Assembly (NCBI RefSeq): GCF_003034845.1
Contig: NZ_PZKC01000005.1
Span: 1 to 64,000, forward strand
Length of the DNA: 64,000 nt
Direction: 5' to 3'
Origin: Pseudothauera lacus
GTDB taxonomy: Bacteria > Pseudomonadota > Gammaproteobacteria > Burkholderiales > Rhodocyclaceae
The notes beneath the pieces are model-generated. The model was not told the DNA's origin, ran no database searches, and saw only the letters and a program-made list of their open reading frames with translations. The position numbers and the translations under genes are program-made. Shown piece after piece: positions 45,962 through 54,435 of this stretch (within the stretch, counting starts at the first letter, position 1; every line of letters begins with the position of its first letter).

Positions 45962-47625
45962 TGCGTGACCGGCTGGCTGCGGCCTTTGCGACCTATCTCA
46001 ACCGTCGCATGCTGACCCTGCTGGCGCTGGGCTTTTCCAGCGGCCTGCCGGCGCCACTGGTGTTCTCCAACCTGTCGATCTGGCTGCGCGACGAAGGCGT
46101 GAGCCGCACCGACATCGGCCTCTTCGCGCTCGCCGCCACACCCTACGCGATCAACTTCCTGTGGGCGCCGCTGATCGACCGCTTGCGCCTGCCCGGCCTC
46201 ACCGACCGCTTCGGGCGCCGGCGCGGCTGGGCGCTGGCGACGCAGATCGTGTTGATGTTTGCCATCCTGTGGATGTCCTTTTCCGCGCCGGCGCAGCACC
46301 TGTGGATGATGGCGGTGGCGACGCTGATGGTCACGACTGCCAGCGCCACCCAGGACATCGTGATCGACGCCTACCGCATCGATTCGCTGGAGCCCGAGCA
46401 GTACGGCGCCGGCTCGGCGGTGGCGATCTGGGGCTGGCATCTGGGCGGCACGCTGATCGGCGGCGCAGGCGGCCTGCTGCTGGCGCAGCAGTTCGGCTGG
46501 CAGGCGGCCTATCAGGTGCTGGCGCTGGCGGTGCTGGTGGGCATCCTGGCGATCCTGCTGAGCCCCGAGCCGGCGCGTGTGGTGCCGCGTGCGGTGGCCG
46601 CCGCGGAGGAGGCGGTGCGGGTGCACTTCGCCGGCAGCATGCCTGCCATTCGGGCGATGGTCGCGGCCTGGTTGTACAACGCAGTGGTGGCGCCCTTTGC
46701 CGAGTTCATGCGGCGCGATGGCTGGCTGCTGGTGCTGGTCTTCGTTTTCGTGTTCAAGTTCGGCGACGCCATGCTCGGACGCATGTCCGGTGTGTTCTAC
46801 CGCGAGCTGGGCTTCTCGCTCGGCGACATCGCCGAGGTTTCCAAGGTGTATGGCTTTGCCGCCAACATGGTGGGGGTGTTCCTCGGCGGCGTGTTGGCCG
46901 CGCGCATCGGTGTGCTGCGTGCGCTGTTCATCGCCGGCTTTCTCACCGCGGCGACCAACCTGACCTATACCGCGCTGGCCATGGTTGGCCAGCAGAAATG
47001 GATGCTGGCGGTGGCGGTGGTCTCCGACAGCTTCACCACCGGGCTGGTCACGGTGGCCTTTGTCGCCTATCTGTCCGGGCTGTGCAATGTCGCCTACACC
47101 GCCACCCAGTACGCGCTGCTGGCTTCGCTGGGCAATCTGTCGCGCATCTGGCTGTCGGCCTCGGCGGGTTATGCGGTGGACCGGCTCGATGGCGACTGGG
47201 CCACCTTCTTCGCCCTGTGCGCCGGTCTGGCGCTGCTTGGCCTGCCGCTGCTGCTGTGGCTGATGCGCCGCTTCCCCGCGCACGTCAGCGACGCGCAGCG
47301 CGCCAACGGGGGTGATGATGGGGGTAGTGAGACCGCGTCGGGGGGAGAGGCGGGGGGGCGGCCGGTCCAGTCTCACGTCGAGGCGCTTCGGCCTTTACAG
47401 GTAGATCCACAGCAGCACCACGCCGAGCACCAGGCGGTAGGCGACGAAGGGCTGCATGCCGATGCGCTTGATGAAGGCGAGGAAGTAGTGAATGCACAGG
47501 TAGGCGCTGATGCCGGAGAGGATCGCCCCCAGGCCGAGTACCCCCCAGGCCACCGGCTCGCCAAGGCTGAGCAGCTCGAGGGTCTTCAGTCCGCCGGCCA
47601 GTACGATGACCGGAATCGACAGTAG
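45961..47625 (+). CDS. ampG: AmpG-family muropeptide permease, frame extended into uppP antisense
   Basis: AmpG imports GlcNAc-anhydromuropeptides from the periplasm for recycling by AmpD. The first 440 residues are a normal MFS protein with about 12 membrane helices and the AmpG signatures GFSSGLPAPLVFSNL, LWAPLIDR, GRRRGWAL and ATQDIVIDAYRID. Past residue about 440 the sequence becomes low-complexity and hydrophilic (GGDDGGSETASGG...) and the last 77 codons lie on the opposite strand of uppP. Directly after a GGGGG run at 47309 the next frame carries TGATGA and then TAGTGA, so a one-base slip would end the protein at a natural length. The true end is therefore probably near 47320. The start overlaps the rluF stop (TGATG). 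Confidence 0.9.
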   Translation: MRDRLAAAFATYLNRRMLTLLALGFSSGLPAPLVFSNLSIWLRDEGVSRTDIGLFALAATPYAINFLWAPLIDRLRLPGLTDRFGRRRGWALATQIVLMFAILWMSFSAPAQHLWMMAVATLMVTTASATQDIVIDAYRIDSLEPEQYGAGSAVAIWGWHLGGTLIGGAGGLLLAQQFGWQAAYQVLALAVLVGILAILLSPEPARVVPRAVAAAEEAVRVHFAGSMPAIRAMVAAWLYNAVVAPFAEFMRRDGWLLVLVFVFVFKFGDAMLGRMSGVFYRELGFSLGDIAEVSKVYGFAANMVGVFLGGVLAARIGVLRALFIAGFLTAATNLTYTALAMVGQQKWMLAVAVVSDSFTTGLVTVAFVAYLSGLCNVAYTATQYALLASLGNLSRIWLSASAGYAVDRLDGDWATFFALCAGLALLGLPLLLWLMRRFPAHVSDAQRANGGDDGGSETASGGEAGGRPVQSHVEALRPLQVDPQQHHAEHQAVGDEGLHADALDEGEEVVNAQVGADAGEDRPQAEYPPGHRLAKAEQLEGLQSAGQYDDRNRQ

Positions 47626-48192
47626 GAAGGAGAAGCGCGAAGCGCCCTCGCGGCTCATGCCGGTCATCAGCGCGGCGGTGATGGTGATGCCCGAGCGCGA
47701 GGTGCCGGGAAACAGCGCCAGCGCCTGTGCGCAGCCCACCACCACGATATCCCGCCAAGTGAGCTGGTGCTCGCTGCGGCTGCCGCGATGGCGCCAGTCC
47801 GCCCAGCCCAGCAGCAGGCCGAAGGCGATCAGGCCGACGGCGAGCAGCACCGGCGAGCGCAGATAGGTCTCGACGATGTCCTTGGTGGCCAGTCCGGCCA
47901 GCCCCACCGGAATGGTACCCAGCAGCACTGCCCAGGCCAGGCGCGCGTCGGCGTCGAGCTGGCGGGTGGCGAGCGAGCGCGTCCAGCTCGCTGTCATTGC
48001 GGCGAGGTCGCGGCGGAAATAGATCACCACTGCGGCGAGGCTGCCGATGTGCAGCGCGACGTCGAAAGCCAGGCCCTGGTCCGGCCAGTCGGTGAGCACC
48101 GGGACGAGGATCAGGTGGGCGGAGCTGGAGATGGGGAGAAACTCGGTGAGGCCTTGTACCACCGACAGTACGACGACTTGCAGCCAATCCAT
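47395..48192 (-). CDS. uppP: Undecaprenyl-diphosphatase
   Basis: UppP (BacA) dephosphorylates undecaprenyl pyrophosphate at the inner membrane to recycle the carrier lipid for cell-wall synthesis. The 265-residue protein has about eight membrane helices and both active-site signatures: GLTEFLPISSSAHL (about 14-27) and PGTSRSGIT (about 163-171). I took the start MDWLQVVVLSVVQG at 48192; the frame goes back to 48261 with polar residues. It is convergent with ampG, whose nominal frame overlaps its 3' end by 231 nt. Confidence 0.94.
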   Translation of the reverse strand: MDWLQVVVLSVVQGLTEFLPISSSAHLILVPVLTDWPDQGLAFDVALHIGSLAAVVIYFRRDLAAMTASWTRSLATRQLDADARLAWAVLLGTIPVGLAGLATKDIVETYLRSPVLLAVGLIAFGLLLGWADWRHRGSRSEHQLTWRDIVVVGCAQALALFPGTSRSGITITAALMTGMSREGASRFSFLLSIPVIVLAGGLKTLELLSLGEPVAWGVLGLGAILSGISAYLCIHYFLAFIKRIGMQPFVAYRLVLGVVLLWIYL

Positions 48193-48321
48193 GGGGCGCG
48201 TGCATATCCACTTCGGTTTGCGGCCGCCGGATGGCCTTGCCGCGGGCATGGTGCACTGCACTCATCCCCGCGGCATTCTCGCATAAAGCAGTGAGTGCGG
48301 TGCTGCGGCCGGCGCTGCTCC

Positions 48322-48531
48322 TCAGTCGCCGAGGCGGCGCCGGCGTTGCTGGTCGACCACCTCAGCGTGTTCGGGGTCGAGTCCGCTGACCGTGGTGAAG
48401 CACTGATCGAGCGGGCAGACCTGTCCCGGGGGGCATAGGTGCTCGCGGGCACACTCGGCCTGGGTTTCGTCGAGCAGGACCATTTCGTGCACCCGCTCGC
48501 AGCGGGCGATGGGGGAGTCGAAGAAGCTCAT
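48322..48531 (-). CDS. small Cys-rich protein of unknown function
   Basis: I do not recognise the family. The 69-residue protein has five cysteines (11, 27, 33, 39, 44), four of them in a 17-residue stretch (ECAREHLCPPGQVCPLDQC) that could bind a metal ion, followed by a polar tail with RRRR. There is no signal peptide. The start at 48531 has AGGAG 6 nt upstream, which supports it as a real gene; codon positions are GC3-rich as in its neighbours. It lies downstream of the unknown membrane protein on the same strand, 63 nt away. Confidence 0.65.
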   Translation of the reverse strand: MSFFDSPIARCERVHEMVLLDETQAECAREHLCPPGQVCPLDQCFTTVSGLDPEHAEVVDQQRRRRLGD

Positions 48532-48594
48532 GGCGGTCTCCTGGGGCAGGCGGGAAGTCCGCCTGCCTGATTCCAGCATAGGCCACAAAAGGAC

Positions 48595-49092
48595 TCAGAG
48601 CTTGCGTGAAGGGGTCAGCCCCGATCCCCACAGTGCCGGCGCGAGCGCCACGGCCTGACGTTCGGCTTCGATGATCTTGGTGGTTTCGCGCGCGATGAAG
48701 CGGTCTTCGGGGCTGCCGTTGGTGGCTGCCGGGAGCTTGCCTTCCCAGAGCAACTGGCGGGCCGCTTCGAGGAAGTTGCGCTCGTCGCCGACGTCAAGCG
48801 CGTGCTGCTCAAGGTAGTTGAGGGTCTGGAAACCGCCAACGACGACGAATACGAGCAGCATCAGGATGAAGGAGGGCAGGGTGTTGCTCAGCGTCACACT
48901 GCCGGCGAAGGCGGTCTGGGTGAGTCCCCCGCCGGCGAGGGCGATGAGACTGGCGCTGCTTGCCAGTCCGGTGGCAAGCTTGCGGCGGCGGCGCTGTTCC
49001 TTGGCGAGCAGGGTACGTGCCAGCACACGCAGCTCGTCAAGGGAGGTGGAAGTTCGCGTCGATGAGCGGGTCGGGCTGTTGTAGGTGTTCAT
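48595..49092 (-). CDS. membrane protein of unknown function
   Basis: This 165-residue protein matches no family I can name. It starts with a Ser/Thr-rich segment, a basic helix (LLAKEQRRRRKLATG, about residues 28-42), then two hydrophobic stretches (about 43-62 and 70-92; the second is FILMLLVFVVVGGFQTL), and ends in a helical soluble domain (about 95-165) with DERNFLEAARQLLWEG. The ATG at 49092 has GGAGG 9 nt upstream, and the frame starts further up at 49146. Topology would be two membrane passes with both ends in the cytosol. No functional link is apparent. Confidence 0.6.
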   Translation of the reverse strand: MNTYNSPTRSSTRTSTSLDELRVLARTLLAKEQRRRRKLATGLASSASLIALAGGGLTQTAFAGSVTLSNTLPSFILMLLVFVVVGGFQTLNYLEQHALDVGDERNFLEAARQLLWEGKLPAATNGSPEDRFIARETTKIIEAERQAVALAPALWGSGLTPSRKL

Positions 49093-49268
49093 TTTCAAAG
49101 CCTCCGGCGTTTCTTTGCGGAATGGCCAGTACGGATACTGCGCCATGACTTCATGATGGTCGACGCTATGGCTTGCGCATAGTGGTGCTGCGCTGCAATG
49201 AAGGGTCAGGGTTTCCTGACAGGGGATTAGGAGATGGTGATAATGCGGGGGGTGACGGTTGCCGCGGC

Positions 49269-49299
49269 TTGACGCGACTATTCATAAGAATATACTTAT
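49269..49299 (+). promoter_or_regulatory. promoter with overlapping dyad for the RND efflux operon
   Basis: TTGACG (49269-49274), a 16-nt spacer and TATACT (49291-49296). A dyad ATAAG-N6-CTTAT (49284-49299) covers the -10, the placement expected for a repressor. The start site would be about 49303, at or within a base of the ATG at 49304. Confidence 0.5.
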
Positions 49300-49303
49300 A
49301 TAC

Positions 49304-50359
49304 ATGAAAACCTTCCTTCCCTTGCCGGCGCTGCTGCGCCTGATCGCGCTGATTGCGGTGTTCGGTGCGAGCGTGCCGCTGCGTGCCGAGATTCCGCTGC
49401 ACCGCGTGGAGGCAAACGCTGCGGCCGACACGGTGCCCGCCGAGGCCACCGTCGAGGCGGTACGCCAGGTCGTTGTTGCCGCCCAGGTTGCCGGGCGCGT
49501 GCTGGCGCTGGGTGCCGATGGCGGTGATGTCGTGCGCAGCGGCGCCCTGCTGGTCAGCATCGACGCCGGAGAGGCGGCCGCCGCCGAAGCGGCCGCCGCT
49601 GCCGCGGTGGTGCAGGCCGACGCTGCGCTGGCTGATGCGCGCGCCGCCTTGGCGCGCAGCCGCCAACTCCATGAGCGTCGATTTGTCAGCCAGGCGGCGC
49701 TCGATCAGGCCGTGGCCGCCCATGACAGCGCCGCCGCAGCGACTGCAGTGGCTCGGGCCAATCTCGTCCGTGCCCGGGAAGCGCACCGCCACGCGCACCT
49801 GCATGCGCCCTTCGACGGACGGGTGGCCGAGCGCCGCATCGAGGTCGGCGAGATGGTGCAGCCCGGCATGGCGCTGATGACCGTCTACGACCCGGCGCAG
49901 ATGCGTGCGCTGGTGGACCTGCCGCAGCAGCGCCTGGCTGCCCTGGAGCGTGCGGGCCCCCTGCGGGCGCGGGTGGAGTTGCCGGACAGCGGACGCTGGA
50001 TCGACGCCGCGGCGGTTACCGTGCTGCCGGCGGCAGATCAGCGCACCCATACGCTGCGCGTACGCGTCGAGCTGCCGGTGCACAGCGACGGAGTGCTGCC
50101 GGGGATGTTTGCCCGCGTGCACTTCCTCGCTGCCGAAGCGGCACGTCTGCGTGTGCCGGAGCAAGCGGTGCTGCGTCGTGGCGAGCTCAGTGCGGTGTAT
50201 GTGGCTGCAGCGGATGGCGTATTCACCCTGCGTCAGGTGCGCCTCGGCCAGCGCCGCGGCGATGGCAGTATCGAAGTGCTCGCCGGTCTGCACGACGGTG
50301 AGCATGTCGCCCTCGACCCGGTGGCGGCCGGCATCCTTGCCGCGACGCAGCGCCGATGA
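49304..50359 (+). CDS. RND efflux periplasmic adaptor (membrane fusion protein)
   Basis: This 351-residue protein of the HlyD/AcrA family joins the RND pump to an outer-membrane channel. It has an N-terminal signal peptide or anchor (about residues 3-27), a split biotinyl-lipoyl domain (VVVAAQVAGRVLAL and HAPFDGRVAERRIEVGEMV), an Ala-rich alpha-hairpin between them (about 85-150) and a beta-barrel plus membrane-proximal part (about 200-350). No Cys for lipidation is present. The predicted promoter leaves no room for a Shine-Dalgarno site before this ATG; a TTG at 49259 is the upstream alternative. It overlaps the pump gene as ATGA. Confidence 0.9.
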   Translation: MKTFLPLPALLRLIALIAVFGASVPLRAEIPLHRVEANAAADTVPAEATVEAVRQVVVAAQVAGRVLALGADGGDVVRSGALLVSIDAGEAAAAEAAAAAAVVQADAALADARAALARSRQLHERRFVSQAALDQAVAAHDSAAAATAVARANLVRAREAHRHAHLHAPFDGRVAERRIEVGEMVQPGMALMTVYDPAQMRALVDLPQQRLAALERAGPLRARVELPDSGRWIDAAAVTVLPAADQRTHTLRVRVELPVHSDGVLPGMFARVHFLAAEAARLRVPEQAVLRRGELSAVYVAAADGVFTLRQVRLGQRRGDGSIEVLAGLHDGEHVALDPVAAGILAATQRR

Positions 50360-53300
50360 GTGCGCCGCAATCGCAGGGCGATGTGCCGCTGGGCGTGTCC
50401 GGGCGCATCGCCGCCGCCTTCCAGCGCAATGCGCTGACGCCGCTGATCGCGCTGGTATTGCTGCTGCTCGGCATCTTTGCCACCCTGATCACGCCAAAGG
50501 AGGAAGAGCCGCAGATCGATGTCACCATGGCCAATGTGCTGGTGCCATTCCCGGGGGCCTCGGCACGCGACGTCGAGGCGCTCGTCGCGCGCCCGGCCGA
50601 GCAGGTGCTGGCGCGCATTGCCGGTGTCGAGCATGTGTACTCGGTGTCGCGCCCCGGCATGGCGGTGATCACGGTGCAGTTCGAGGTCGGCGTGCCCAAC
50701 CAGGATGCGCTGGTCAAGCTCTACGACACCATCCATTCGCACCGCGACTGGATCAGCCCGCAGCTCGGGGTCGGCGAGCCGGTCATCAAGCCGAAGGGCA
50801 TCGACGACGTACCCATCCTCAGCCTGACGCTGTGGACCGCCGACACGCAGCGCAGCGCCTTCGAGCTGCAGCAGGTCGCCCGCGCCCTGGAGCTGGAGCT
50901 CAAGCGCATTCCCGGTACCCGTGACGTGGTCACCATCGGCGGCCCCGACCATGTCCTGCGCGTGGATATGGACAGCGCACGGATGAACGCCCATGGTGTC
51001 ACTGCGCAGGACATCCGGGCGGCCCTGCAGCTCGCCAATGCCTCCCAGCCGGCCGGTACGCTGGTGCGCGACAATCGCGAGGTGCTGGTGCGCACCGGCA
51101 CCTACCTGGAGTCTGCCGAGGACGTGCGTGCTCTGGTGGTCGGTGTCAGTGCCGGACGCGCAGTGTTTCTGCGCGATGTCGCCGAGGTCGTCGATGGCCC
51201 CGACCAGCCTGTGCGCCACGTCTGGTACGGCAGCGGTGCGGCCTCCGCAGGCCCGCAGGGGATCTTCCCGGCGGTGACCCTGGCGGTGTCCAAGAAGCCC
51301 GGCGCCAACGCCGCCGACGTCGCCGCGGACCTCGTTGCCCGCGCGCAGTCGCTGCGCGGCGCGCTGATCCCCGAGGGGGTCGAGTTCACCGTCACGCGCA
51401 ACTACGGCAAGACGGCCAGCGACAAGGCCAGTCAGCTGATCGGCAAGCTGGTGTTCGCTACCGCCGCGGTGGTGCTGCTGGTGCTGCTGACCCTCGGGCG
51501 GCGTGAGGCGCTGATCGTTGGCGTGGCGGTCACCCTCACCCTCGCAGCCACCCTGTTTGCCTCCTGGGCGTGGGGTTTCACGCTCAACCGGGTGAGCCTT
51601 TTCGCCCTCATCTTCTCCATCGGCATCCTCGTCGATGACGCCATCGTGGTGGTCGAGAACATCCACCGCTGGAAGACGCTGGAGCCCGCCACGCCGTTGT
51701 GGCGGCTGATCCCGAAGGCGGTGGACGAGGTCGGTGGGCCGACCATCCTGGCGACCTTCACGGTGATCGCGGCATTGCTGCCGATGGCCTTCGTCACCGG
51801 ACTGATGGGGCCTTACATGAGCCCGATTCCGATCAACGCCTCGATGGGCATGTTCATCTCGCTCGCGGTGGCCTTCGTGGTCACCCCCTGGCTTGCCCTG
51901 CGCCTGCTCAAGGGCAGTGCCGGCGATCATGCGCACGCCACCGAGGACCGCATCACCCGTCGCCTCGACGCCTTCTTCCGCCGCCTCATGGGGCCGCTGC
52001 TCGACGCCGGACGGGGCGCGCGCGCGCGCGCGCTGCTGTGGCTGGGCGTGCTGGCGCTGATCCTCGCTTCGGTGGCCCTGCCGGCCGTGCAGTGGGTGGT
52101 GCTGAAGATGCTGCCCTTCGACAACAAGTCGGAGTTCCAGGTGGTTCTCGACATGCCCGTCGGCACGCCGCTGGAGGAGACCGTACGGGTCCTCCACGAG
52201 ATCGGCGCCGAGCTCGCCGGGGTCGCGGAGGTGACCGACTGGCAGGCCTATGCGGGTACCGCAGCGCCGATCAACTTCAACGGCCTGGTGCGCCAGTACT
52301 ACCTGCGCGCGGGAGCGGAGATGGGTGACATCCAGGTCAACCTCAGTGACAAGGCGGCGCGCAGCCGCCAGAGCCACGAGATTGCCGTATCGGTGCGCGA
52401 GCGGGTGATGGAGATCGCCCGGCGCAACGGCGGCAACGCCAAGGTGGTGGAGGTGCCGCCGGGGCCGCCGGTGATGTCGCCCATCGTCGCCGAGATCTAC
52501 GGACCGGATTACGCCGGCCAGCTGGAGGTGGCGCGCCGGGTGCGTGCCGCCTTCGAGGCCACGCCGGACATCGTCGGGGTGGACGACGGCGTGGATGAGA
52601 GTGCTCCCAAACTGGTATTGCGCGTTGATCAGGCCAAGGCCGCGCGCATGGGGGTGGCGCAGGCCGACATCGTCGAGGTGGTGCGCCTGGCCCTGGCGGG
52701 CGAGAACGTCACCCCCATCCACGGCGGTGACAACAAGTACGAGATCCCGGTGCGCATCCAGCTCCCCCCCAGCCACAAGTCCGACGTCGGCGAGTTGCTG
52801 CGCCTCAAGGTGCGCGCGCGCGACGGTGCGCTGGTGTCCGTTTCCGAAGTCGTCGAGGTGCACGCCAGCGAACGCGAACAGGTCATCTACCGCAAGGACC
52901 TGCTGCCGGTGGTGTACGTCACCGGTGACATGGGAGGGCGGCTGGATTCTCCGCTGTATGGCATGTTCGACATCCGCAGCCGCCTGCGGGATCTGCAGCT
53001 CGATGGTCCGGGGCTCGCCGGGACGCTGCAGGAGTGGTTCATCCGCGCCCCCGTCGATCCCTATGCCGCCTACAGCATCAAGTGGGACGGCGAATGGCAG
53101 GTCACCTATGAAACCTTCCGCGACATGGGGGCGGCCTATGCCGTCGGGCTGGTGCTGATCTACCTGCTGGTGGTGGCGCAGTTCCGTTCCTATCTGGTAC
53201 CGCTGATCATCATGGCGCCCATTCCGCTCACCATCATCGGGGTGATGCCCGGGCACGCCCTGTTCGGGGCGCAGTTCACCGCCACCTCGATGATCGGCAT

Positions 53301-53622
53301 GATTGCGCTGGCCGGGATCATCGTGCGCAACTCCATCCTGCTGGTGGATTTCATCAACCAGCAGCTTGGCGAAGGGGTGGCATTCACCGAGGCCGTCATC
53401 CGGGCTGCGGCGGTGCGTGCCAAGCCCATCGGCCTGACTGCGCTGGCGGCGATGATCGGTGCCTTCTTCATCCTCGACGATCCCATCTTCAACGGCCTGG
53501 CGATCAGTCTGATCTTCGGCATTCTGGTGTCCACCGTGCTTACCCTGGTGGTCATCCCGGTGCTCTATTACGCCGCCATGCACAAGCGTGCCGGCTTCCT
53601 GCAGGAAGGAGAATCCGCATGA
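50356..53622 (+). CDS. RND family efflux permease
   Basis: The 1088-residue inner-membrane pump is a proton-driven RND transporter with 12 membrane helices and two large periplasmic loops in the AcrB layout. The TM4 motif IGILVDDAIVVVENIHR carries the paired aspartates of the proton relay. Helices lie at about 25-45, 360-490, 555-580 and 910-1075. It looks like the HAE1-like subgroup found with a single adaptor and no linked outer-membrane factor, so the outer channel must come from elsewhere. Its last codon overlaps the small DUF2892-type gene (ATGA), which is therefore part of the operon. Confidence 0.93.
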   Translation: MSAPQSQGDVPLGVSGRIAAAFQRNALTPLIALVLLLLGIFATLITPKEEEPQIDVTMANVLVPFPGASARDVEALVARPAEQVLARIAGVEHVYSVSRPGMAVITVQFEVGVPNQDALVKLYDTIHSHRDWISPQLGVGEPVIKPKGIDDVPILSLTLWTADTQRSAFELQQVARALELELKRIPGTRDVVTIGGPDHVLRVDMDSARMNAHGVTAQDIRAALQLANASQPAGTLVRDNREVLVRTGTYLESAEDVRALVVGVSAGRAVFLRDVAEVVDGPDQPVRHVWYGSGAASAGPQGIFPAVTLAVSKKPGANAADVAADLVARAQSLRGALIPEGVEFTVTRNYGKTASDKASQLIGKLVFATAAVVLLVLLTLGRREALIVGVAVTLTLAATLFASWAWGFTLNRVSLFALIFSIGILVDDAIVVVENIHRWKTLEPATPLWRLIPKAVDEVGGPTILATFTVIAALLPMAFVTGLMGPYMSPIPINASMGMFISLAVAFVVTPWLALRLLKGSAGDHAHATEDRITRRLDAFFRRLMGPLLDAGRGARARALLWLGVLALILASVALPAVQWVVLKMLPFDNKSEFQVVLDMPVGTPLEETVRVLHEIGAELAGVAEVTDWQAYAGTAAPINFNGLVRQYYLRAGAEMGDIQVNLSDKAARSRQSHEIAVSVRERVMEIARRNGGNAKVVEVPPGPPVMSPIVAEIYGPDYAGQLEVARRVRAAFEATPDIVGVDDGVDESAPKLVLRVDQAKAARMGVAQADIVEVVRLALAGENVTPIHGGDNKYEIPVRIQLPPSHKSDVGELLRLKVRARDGALVSVSEVVEVHASEREQVIYRKDLLPVVYVTGDMGGRLDSPLYGMFDIRSRLRDLQLDGPGLAGTLQEWFIRAPVDPYAAYSIKWDGEWQVTYETFRDMGAAYAVGLVLIYLLVVAQFRSYLVPLIIMAPIPLTIIGVMPGHALFGAQFTATSMIGMIALAGIIVRNSILLVDFINQQLGEGVAFTEAVIRAAAVRAKPIGLTALAAMIGAFFILDDPIFNGLAISLIFGILVSTVLTLVVIPVLYYAAMHKRAGFLQEGESA

Positions 53623-53843
53623 CGCTCACCACCAACCAGTACGTACGCATCGTCGCCGGCGCCTTCGTGATGATCTCGCTGGCGCTTGGCGCCGAGGCCT
53701 CGCCGCTGTTCGTCAGCAAGCATTTCCTCTGGTTCACCGCCTTCGTCGGCCTCAACCTGTTCCAGAGTGGTTTCACCGGCCTCTGCCCGCTGGAGAACAT
53801 CCTGCGCAAGCTGGGGGTCAGGGACAGCGCTGGCGGCTGCTGA
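53619..53843 (+). CDS. DUF2892/YgaP-type small membrane protein
   Basis: This 74-residue protein has two membrane helices (about 8-28 and 35-52) and the block NLFQSGFTGLCPLENILRKLG, with the conserved G-x-C-P-L that marks DUF2892 (the membrane part of YgaP). These proteins often sit with rhodanese, persulfide-responsive regulators or efflux genes, and are linked to sulfide or persulfide handling, though their own activity is unknown. The start overlaps the RND pump stop by 4 nt, so it is translated with the pump. A Cys is also its last residue. Confidence 0.88.
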   Translation: MTLTTNQYVRIVAGAFVMISLALGAEASPLFVSKHFLWFTAFVGLNLFQSGFTGLCPLENILRKLGVRDSAGGC

Positions 53844-53893
53844 AACCATTTGCGGGCGTTGCGGCGGGGCGCGGTGCAGGCCACAATCGGCGC

Positions 53894-54424
53894 ATGACGC
53901 CGATACCCGTGTTGCCAACCGCGCTGCCCCTTGCGCAGCCGCCTTTGCTCAGCCTGAATGTTCGCACCCTTGCCGATGCGGCCGCCGCGGCCCATCGCGC
54001 CGCGGCCTTGTGTGCGGAGCCGGCGCGGGCGCAGGCCGGATTGCATGAGTTGCTGGTGAATGGCATCGAGCACGGCAATCTCGGCATCGATCATGCACTG
54101 AAGGCCGAACTGCTGGGCAAGGGCGAGTGGGAGGCCGAGGTGGCGCGCCGTCTCGCCCTGCCGGCATTGGCGGGACGGCGGGTACGGGTGTCGGTGTGGC
54201 GCCTGCCCGAGGGCTGGTGCTTCGAGGTCGGCGACGACGGCGAGGGCTTCGACTGGCAGCCCTGGCTGGGGGTTGCCCCGCAGCGTGCCGCAGCACCCAA
54301 TGGGCGCGGTATAGCGCTGGCGGGCGGGCTGTACTTCGATGAGCTGAGTTTTGTTGCTCCCGGCAACCGGGTGCGCGCTTTGTTGCGGGAAGCGGCAATG
54401 GGCGCGCCTGCAACCGGCGGGTAG
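53894..54424 (+). CDS. ATP-binding protein with HATPase_c (anti-sigma-like kinase fold)
   Basis: The 176 residues form a single GHKL ATPase domain: N-box ELLVNGIEHGN (about 53-63), G1 box GDDGEGFDW and G2 box NGRGIALA. There is no phosphoacceptor His domain or sensor, so it resembles RsbW/SpoIIAB-type anti-sigma kinases or the ATPase modules of response regulators with PP2C domains. In such systems it phosphorylates an STAS partner or binds a sigma factor; neither is encoded alongside. It begins 50 nt after the RND operon and ends 11 nt before queF. Confidence 0.75.
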   Translation: MTPIPVLPTALPLAQPPLLSLNVRTLADAAAAAHRAAALCAEPARAQAGLHELLVNGIEHGNLGIDHALKAELLGKGEWEAEVARRLALPALAGRRVRVSVWRLPEGWCFEVGDDGEGFDWQPWLGVAPQRAAAPNGRGIALAGGLYFDELSFVAPGNRVRALLREAAMGAPATGG

Positions 54425-54435
54425 AATCGCGCGCC

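Noticed and set aside
52016-52031. GC dinucleotide run in the RND pump gene as a phase-variation site
   Set aside because: Shorter than the run in the kinase gene and explained by consecutive Ala/Arg codons; too weak to report as a feature.
50233-53583. 1116-codon minus-strand open frame
   Set aside because: Mirror frame of the RND pump gene; low-complexity His/Arg/Asp composition.
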